From an uncultured Lysobacter sp. (GTDB lineage: Bacteria > Pseudomonadota > Gammaproteobacteria > Xanthomonadales > Xanthomonadaceae), in contig CAMLID010000013.1 of the NCBI GenBank assembly GCA_946480055.1, forward strand, positions 9,764 to 73,763: a DNA stretch of 64,000 bases. Direction: 5' to 3'. How positions within the stretch are numbered: position 1 is the stretch's first letter; every line of letters begins with the position of its first letter. The notes under the pieces were generated by a model. The model saw only the letters and a program-made list of their open reading frames with translations. It ran no database searches and was not told the origin of the DNA. The position numbers were made by a program, and so were the translations under genes. This document shows, one piece after another, positions 59,621 to 64,000 of this stretch.

Positions 59621-60712
59621 TCAGGCCAGTTCCGCGTCCTCGCTGTCGTGGCGTGCGCCAGCCACGATCGCATCGACTTCGACTTCCGGCGAAGGCGAGG
59701 CCTTGTTCGGACGCTGCTTGGCGACCTTGGCCAGCTCGGCCGCGATCGCCGCCGAGGCGTCTTCGGAGGCCTTGCGGAAACGCTGACGGTCCGGGCACAG
59801 CACCTGCATGTAGTCGGCATCGAAGTTCAGGCGTTCGACCAGGAAATCGACGAACGCACGCACTTTGGGCGACTGCACCTGGCCGCGCGGGAACACCGCG
59901 TTGAAGTCCATCTCCGGACCGGTCCAGCCGGCCAGCACGCGCTGCACATAGCCCTGTTCGGCGTAGGCCTTGACCGTGACGTCGCTGGCCAGCATCAGGC
60001 CCTCGCCGCACAGCAGCGCGCCCTTGAGCGCGCCGGGGTCGTTGGCGACCAGCACCGGATCGACCCGGTAGTCGATGTTGCGTTCGCCGTCGCTGAGCGT
60101 CCACACGTAGGCGCCGTTGCGTCGCGACTTCTGCATCGCCAGGGTGCGGTGGTGTTGCAGATCGTCCGGGTGCAACGGCTCGCCGTGGCGGGCCAGATAG
60201 TTCGGGCTGGCGTAGACCTGGGTGCGGAACACCGCCAGGCGGCGCGCGATCAGGTTGGAGTCGGGCAGCTCGCCGACGCGCAGGGCGACGTCGATCTCCT
60301 TGTCGATGATGTCCAGCGGTTCGTTGGTCAGCAGCATCTCCAGCCGCACCTCGGGATGGCGGGCGTGGAACTCGCCCAGCAGCGGCGCGATCCAGGTGAT
60401 GCCGACCGAGTACGGCGCGGTGAAGCGCAGCCAGCCGCGCGGGCCGCCCTGCAGCTGGCCGACCGCGCTTTCGGCTTCGTCCAGTTCGCGGGCGATGCGC
60501 TGGCAGTGTTCGAAGTAGATGTTGCCGGCCTCGGTCAGGCCGAGCTTGCGGGTCGTGCGATGCAGCAGCTGCGCGCCCAGGCGCGTCTCCAGATCCTGGA
60601 CCTTGCGGCTGACCGTGGTCTTGGGGAGCCGCAGCGCGCGCGCCGCGGAGATGAAGCTGCCGTGCTCGACCACCTTGACGAAGATCAGGGTGTCGTTGAG
60701 ATCGCGGGCCAT
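59621..60712 (-). CDS. LysR-family transcriptional regulator
   Basis: A 363-residue regulator with HTH at about 8-66 (LIFVKVVEHGSFISAARALRLPKTTVSRKVQDLETRLGAQL, split in two helices) and effector domain about 90-295. A C-terminal extension of about 60 residues (FRKASEDASAAIAAELAKVAKQRP onward) is longer than usual LysR proteins (about 300). Divergent from the DUF2798-SDR-efflux genes. It probably regulates these, like MexT with mexEF, by position. The ribosome site is weak. Confidence 0.92.
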   Translation of the reverse strand: MARDLNDTLIFVKVVEHGSFISAARALRLPKTTVSRKVQDLETRLGAQLLHRTTRKLGLTEAGNIYFEHCQRIARELDEAESAVGQLQGGPRGWLRFTAPYSVGITWIAPLLGEFHARHPEVRLEMLLTNEPLDIIDKEIDVALRVGELPDSNLIARRLAVFRTQVYASPNYLARHGEPLHPDDLQHHRTLAMQKSRRNGAYVWTLSDGERNIDYRVDPVLVANDPGALKGALLCGEGLMLASDVTVKAYAEQGYVQRVLAGWTGPEMDFNAVFPRGQVQSPKVRAFVDFLVERLNFDADYMQVLCPDRQRFRKASEDASAAIAAELAKVAKQRPNKASPSPEVEVDAIVAGARHDSEDAELA

Positions 60713-60778
60713 GGGGGCCTCCGGATTGGGATGACGGGAAGGGCCGTCTCGGACCGGCTGGGGGAGCCGAGCGGGGCA

Positions 60779-60829
60779 TTAGCCCGATGTCGGGACAATT
60801 ATTCCCTGAATCAACGGCTAATCAAGTGC
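60779..60829. promoter_or_regulatory. AT-rich candidate operator between LysR and efflux genes
   Basis: The divergent gap (60713-60879) contains ATTAGCC (60779-60785) and GGCTAAT (60823-60829), an inverted 7-bp pair, around the AT-rich stretch GGGACAATTATTCCC. It is the only AT-rich spot of this gap. LysR proteins bind AT-rich dyads near divergent promoters. The site is a candidate only. Confidence 0.4.
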
Positions 60830-60879
60830 CGTTTGTGCGCCTAATCTCTGCGGCACACCCGAAACCCCCTCCCGCCGCC

Positions 60880-61149
60880 ATGTTGACCGCCCGCCAAGCC
60901 CGCTTCGCCTTCCTGCCGCTGATGATGATAGCGATGTCAGCCTTGATCGTGCTGGCCGCCATCGTCTTCCGCCAAGGCCTGTCCGAAGGCGCGGAAGAAG
61001 CCTGGATGCTGGCCTGGGTGCTGGCCTTCACGGTCGCCCTGCCGACCGCGATGCTGGTGCTGCCGGCGGTGGGCGCCCTGCTGTCCCACCACACCCGTCG
61101 CGAAATCATCCCGCTGACGGGAGAAAAAATCCCGGGAGCGGGACAATGA
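60880..61149 (+). CDS. DUF2798 membrane protein
   Basis: An 89-residue protein with two membrane segments (FAFLPLMMIAMSALIVLAAIVF and WVLAFTVALPTAMLVLPAVGAL), the DUF2798 layout with the connecting GLSEGAEEAWMLAW. Start at ATG 60880 fits the family better than the upstream codon at 60787. Function unknown. It overlaps the SDR start by 4 nt and is first in the operon. Confidence 0.8.
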   Translation: MLTARQARFAFLPLMMIAMSALIVLAAIVFRQGLSEGAEEAWMLAWVLAFTVALPTAMLVLPAVGALLSHHTRREIIPLTGEKIPGAGQ

Positions 61150-62087
61150 AATCCCCCCTGGTGATCCTGGGCGCCACCGGCGGCGTCGGCCGCGGCGTGG
61201 TCCGGGCCGCGGTCAAGGCCGGCTGGCCGGTGATCGCGGTCGCCCGTGGCGGCCGTGAGCTCAAGTTGCTGCAGGCCTCCTACCCCGAGGCCGACCTGAC
61301 CGTGATCAGCGGTTCGGTCGCCAGCGATGCCGACGGCGCCAAGCTCGCGCGCGCCCTGCGCAAGCTCGGGCGCCCGCTGGCCGGCGTGGTCGCCGCGGTC
61401 TGCGGCAGCAACGAGCGCGGCCGCCTGCTCGACCACCCGGCCGCGTTCCTGCGTCGCAAGCTCGACGAAGACCTGCTGCCGCACCTGGCCGCGGCCCGCC
61501 ACCTGCTGCCCTTGCTCGCCGAGGGCGACCGCGGCGGCAGCTACGTGCTGATCGGCGGCCCCGGCAGCGAGCACCCCTGGGCCGGTTACGGCCACCGCTC
61601 GATCGGCGCCGCCGCGCTGCGCATGCTCGCGCGCGTGCTGCACGACGAAGCCCGGCAGATGTCGGTGCGGGTGCAGCTGCTCGCGGTCGACATGCCGGTG
61701 CGTACCGAACTCAACGATGGCCACGCCTGTCCGGAATGGCCCAGCGCCCTGTCGATCGGCCAGCGTGCGCTGGCCCTGATCGAACAGGCCGAGCAGCGCA
61801 GCGAGCCGGCGCGTGCCATCGTCACCTATGCGCGCGCGCCGGGCCCCTCGACGCTGCCGCCTTACGCGGTCGACCTGTCGGACGACATCGACCGCGAACC
61901 CGTTCCACCCGCGGCCCAGACCGCGCGCTTCCAGCCAGCCGCCGCGACCGACGCGACGCTAGCGACCGCTACGCAAGATCCGGATAGCCCGGCCGACTCC
62001 AAGGCGCAACGCTGTCTGCAAGACGCGCGCGCGCTGCTGAAAGCGATCACTTCTTCGAAAACCAACCAGGAACCCTCCCCACAATGA
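61146..62087 (+). CDS. SDR-like NAD(P)-binding protein
   Basis: A 313-residue Rossmann protein. The N-terminus LVILGATGGVGRGVVRAAVKAG has the GxxGxxG dinucleotide motif. The SDR active-site region reads YVLIGGPGSEHPWAGYGHRSIGAAALRML: the Tyr is followed by R-S-I-G, and the Lys of YxxxK is missing. Classical SDR activity is therefore doubtful. The C-terminal 70 residues are Pro/Ala/Thr-rich and poorly conserved. Sits between DUF2798 and the RND adaptor with 4-nt overlaps, a place held by MexS in mexEF operons. Confidence 0.75.
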   Translation: MKSPLVILGATGGVGRGVVRAAVKAGWPVIAVARGGRELKLLQASYPEADLTVISGSVASDADGAKLARALRKLGRPLAGVVAAVCGSNERGRLLDHPAAFLRRKLDEDLLPHLAAARHLLPLLAEGDRGGSYVLIGGPGSEHPWAGYGHRSIGAAALRMLARVLHDEARQMSVRVQLLAVDMPVRTELNDGHACPEWPSALSIGQRALALIEQAEQRSEPARAIVTYARAPGPSTLPPYAVDLSDDIDREPVPPAAQTARFQPAAATDATLATATQDPDSPADSKAQRCLQDARALLKAITSSKTNQEPSPQ

Positions 62088-63310
62088 GCCCTCGCAAAGT
62101 TCTCGCCCGCTCCGGCCGCGCCGGCCCCGGGCTCCCCGTACTCGCGCTGGCCGCGAGCGTCGTCATTGCCCTGGCGATGGCCGGCTGCGGCAGCCAGGCC
62201 GCCGAATCCGAAGGCGGCGGCATGCCGCCCCCGGCGGAAGTCAGCGTCGCCCAGGTGCTGAGCAAGCAGGTCCGCCAGTGGGACGAATTCACCGGTCGCG
62301 TCGCGGCGGTGGAATCGGTCGAACTGCGCCCGCGCGTCAGCGGCTACGTCGAACGCGTCGTCTATAAGGAAGGTCAGGAGGTCAAGAAAGGCGACCTGCT
62401 GTTCGTGATCGACCAGCGCCGCTACCGCGCCGAGCTCAACCGCGCCCAGGCCCAGTTGGAACGCGCGCGTGCCGAAGCGCGTCTGGCCCAGACCCAGGAC
62501 CAGCGCGCCCAGACCCTGGTCGAAGCCAAGGCGATCTCGCGCGAAGAGTTCGAGACCCGCCGCGCCGCGACCACCCAGGGCAACGCCGGCGTACGCGCCG
62601 CCGAAGCCGCGGTCGCCTCGGCCCAACTCGATCTGACCTTCACCGAAGTGCGTGCGCCGATCAGCGGCCGCGCCGGCCGCGCGCTGACCACCGTCGGCAA
62701 CCTGGCCCAGGCCGATCAGACCCTGCTGACCACCCTGGTCTCGCAGGATCCGATGTACATCTACTTCGAAAGCGACGAGCAGACCTACCAGCGCTACAGC
62801 GACCTGGCCCGCAAGGGCGAGCGCGCCGAGAACAAGAACCCGGTCCGCGTCGGTCTGTCCGGCGAAGCCGGTTACCCGCACGAAGGCGCGGTCGACTTCA
62901 CCGACAACCAGGTCGATCCGACCACCGGCACCATTCGCGCCCGCGCGGTGGTGGCCAACCCGGATCGCCAGTTCACGCCGGGCATGTTCGCGCGCGTGCA
63001 ATTGGAAGGCAGCGGCGACTTCAAGGCCATGCTGATCGACGACAAGGCCGTGCTCACCGACCAGGACCGCAAGTACGTCTACGTGCTCGGCCAGAAGAGC
63101 GAGGCGGTCCGCAAGGACGTGGTGCTCGGCCGCATGATCGACGGTCTGCGTGTGGTCCAGTCGGGCCTGGCGCCGACCGACAAGGTGATCGTGCACGGTG
63201 TGCAGAAGATCTTCTTCCCCGGCGCGCCGGTGGCTCCGAAGACCATCGCGATGGGCGCGCCGGCACCGGTGCCGGGTCAGCCCGTCGCCAGCACCGCCGG
63301 GGCGAAGTGA
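62084..63310 (+). CDS. RND efflux periplasmic adaptor (MexE-like)
   Basis: A 408-residue adaptor lipoprotein with Cys35 after ALAMAG (non-consensus Met at -3). Features: WDEFTGRVAAVESVELRPRVSGYVERVVYKEGQEVKKGDLLFVID (lipoyl/hairpin entry, in pieces), a coiled-coil hairpin (about 110-180, LNRAQAQLERARAEARLAQTQ), beta-barrel and membrane-proximal domain. It links the pump in the inner membrane to an outer-membrane channel, encoded outside the window if present. MexE/AcrA-like. Starts with an ATGA overlap with SDR. Confidence 0.9.
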   Translation: MSPRKVLARSGRAGPGLPVLALAASVVIALAMAGCGSQAAESEGGGMPPPAEVSVAQVLSKQVRQWDEFTGRVAAVESVELRPRVSGYVERVVYKEGQEVKKGDLLFVIDQRRYRAELNRAQAQLERARAEARLAQTQDQRAQTLVEAKAISREEFETRRAATTQGNAGVRAAEAAVASAQLDLTFTEVRAPISGRAGRALTTVGNLAQADQTLLTTLVSQDPMYIYFESDEQTYQRYSDLARKGERAENKNPVRVGLSGEAGYPHEGAVDFTDNQVDPTTGTIRARAVVANPDRQFTPGMFARVQLEGSGDFKAMLIDDKAVLTDQDRKYVYVLGQKSEAVRKDVVLGRMIDGLRVVQSGLAPTDKVIVHGVQKIFFPGAPVAPKTIAMGAPAPVPGQPVASTAGAK

Positions 63311-63352
63311 TCGCGACAGGCTGAACCCTAGGATCCTTCGAAAGCCCTGATC

Positions 63353-63437
63353 CGTCATCCCCGCGAAGGCGGGGATCCAGGGCTCTTCGGGCGAGAACGT
63401 TCGATCTCCGGATCCCCGCCTGCGCGGGGACGACGAG
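63353..63437. repeat. Paired CGTCATCCCCGCG repeats inside the efflux operon
   Basis: CGTCATCCCCGCGAAGGCGG and its tail (63353-63380) and the inverted copy GGATCCCCGCCTGCGCGGGG with GACGACGAG (63410-63437) form a large stem of about 25 bp with two internal stems. The repeat is widespread in proteobacterial genomes. It sits in the 224-base gap between adaptor and pump genes, so it may partly terminate or stabilise the mRNA. Confidence 0.8.
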
Positions 63438-63534
63438 CAAAGTCGGACGCGCTCAGAGGATTTCGCAATCAAGGCCGTCGCCATGGCGACGGCCGGGGAC
63501 TCATGCGGCTGCATGCCGCACCAAGGAATCCGTT

Positions 63535-64000
63535 ATGGACTTTTCCAAATTTTTCATCGATCGGCCGATCTTCGCTGCCGTGCTGTCGATCGTGATCTTC
63601 GCCGCCGGCCTGATCGCGATACCGATCCTGCCGATCAGCGAATATCCCGAGGTCGTACCGCCTTCGGTGATGGTGCGCACGGTGTACCCGGGCGCCAATC
63701 CCAAGGTCATCGCCGAAACCGTCGCCACGCCGTTGGAAGAAGCGATCAACGGCGTCGAAGACATGATGTACATCAAGTCGGTCGCCGGTTCCGACGGCGT
63801 GCTGGCGATCACCGTCACCTTCCGCCCCGGCACCGATCCCGACGATGCCGCCGTGCGCGTGCAGAACCGGGTCAGCCAGGCGCTGGCGCGACTGCCTGAG
63901 GACGTGCGCCGGCAAGGCGTGACGACCCAGAAGCAAGCGCCGGTGTTCCTGATGGTGGTGCACCTGACCTCGCCCAACGGCAAGTACGACACCCTGTACC
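63535..64000 (+). CDS. RND efflux pump, inner-membrane transporter (MexF-like, partial)
   Basis: The first 155 residues of an RND transporter; the gene runs off the window. It begins DFSKFFIDRPIFAAVLSIVI with the first membrane helix (FAAVLSIVIFAAGLIAIPIL), followed by PISEYPEVVPPSVMVRTVYPGANPKVI, ETVATPLEEAINGVE, DPDDAAVRVQNRVSQALARLPE, a close match to the MexF/AcrB N-terminus. AAGGA 8 nt upstream supports ATG 63535. It should pump drugs or metabolites out with the adaptor encoded upstream. Confidence 0.93.
   Translation, partial: MDFSKFFIDRPIFAAVLSIVIFAAGLIAIPILPISEYPEVVPPSVMVRTVYPGANPKVIAETVATPLEEAINGVEDMMYIKSVAGSDGVLAITVTFRPGTDPDDAAVRVQNRVSQALARLPEDVRRQGVTTQKQAPVFLMVVHLTSPNGKYDTLY

Noticed and set aside
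1..64000. tRNA or rRNA genes
   Set aside because: I looked for T-loop (GTTCGA) signatures with acceptor-stem pairing and for conserved rRNA blocks; none found. A covariance-model scan would be decisive.

Overview
The window is a 64 kb stretch of very GC-rich chromosome. Codons end in G or C almost throughout, so overlapping frames are open and long spurious ORFs abound. Gene content points to a gammaproteobacterium of the Xanthomonadaceae, most likely Lysobacter or a close relative: a phhA/Lrp pair, a full mlaFEDCB-mlaA lipid transport operon, recCBD, fbp, rlmI, an HU protein with a lysine/alanine-rich tail, and xanthomonad-type dispersed hairpin repeats. This is inferred from protein families, not from a marker gene. 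I saw no rRNA, tRNA, CRISPR array or insertion sequence.

Layout. 0-4 kb: SIMPL protein, radical SAM protein, and a PAS histidine kinase with its Rcp1-like response regulator. 4-8.3 kb: eight small leftward genes, less GC-rich and mostly poorly characterised (GNAT, PaaI thioesterase, CrtO-like membrane protein, DUF2164, 2OG-Fe(II) oxygenase). 8.5-15.4 kb: the most distinctive locus, a six-gene operon matching the Pseudomonas functional amyloid (Fap) system in order and in motifs. It has a good sigma-54 promoter in front and a convergent VpsR-like sigma-54 activator behind. 15.5-19.3 kb: fbp, a small locus of three orphan genes (a Mor-like DNA-binding protein, an 80-residue protein and a 146-residue protein with a CheD-like Cys/His spacing), then dinB. 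19.4-30.5 kb: RomA-like hydrolase, GNAT, lipoprotein, an OmpR-type two-component system, tandem DUF1579-like genes (one fused to NIPSNAP), a WYL regulator, HU, and a DesK/NarL-type two-component system.

30.6-45.5 kb: FAD-binding protein, phhA with divergent lrp, racemase, M28 peptidase, two isochorismatase-fold hydrolases, rhomboid, rlmI, an EamA exporter with divergent LysR, and rmuC. 45.7-50.2 kb: the Mla system, leftward. 50.5-59.3 kb: recC, recB and recD with 4-nt overlaps. 59.6-64 kb: LysR, DUF2798, SDR, RND adaptor and the start of a MexF-like RND pump, which runs off the window.

How they work together. The Fap-like genes would encode amyloid subunits (B- and C-like), a C39 protease (D-like), an accessory protein (E-like) and an outer-membrane exporter (F-like) for a biofilm fibre. 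The adjacent activator would link expression to a sigma-54/c-di-GMP-type input. Mla keeps outer-membrane lipid asymmetry, RecBCD repairs double-strand breaks, and the last cluster resembles a regulated mexEF-type efflux operon. Intergenic regions carry several families of dispersed hairpin repeats.
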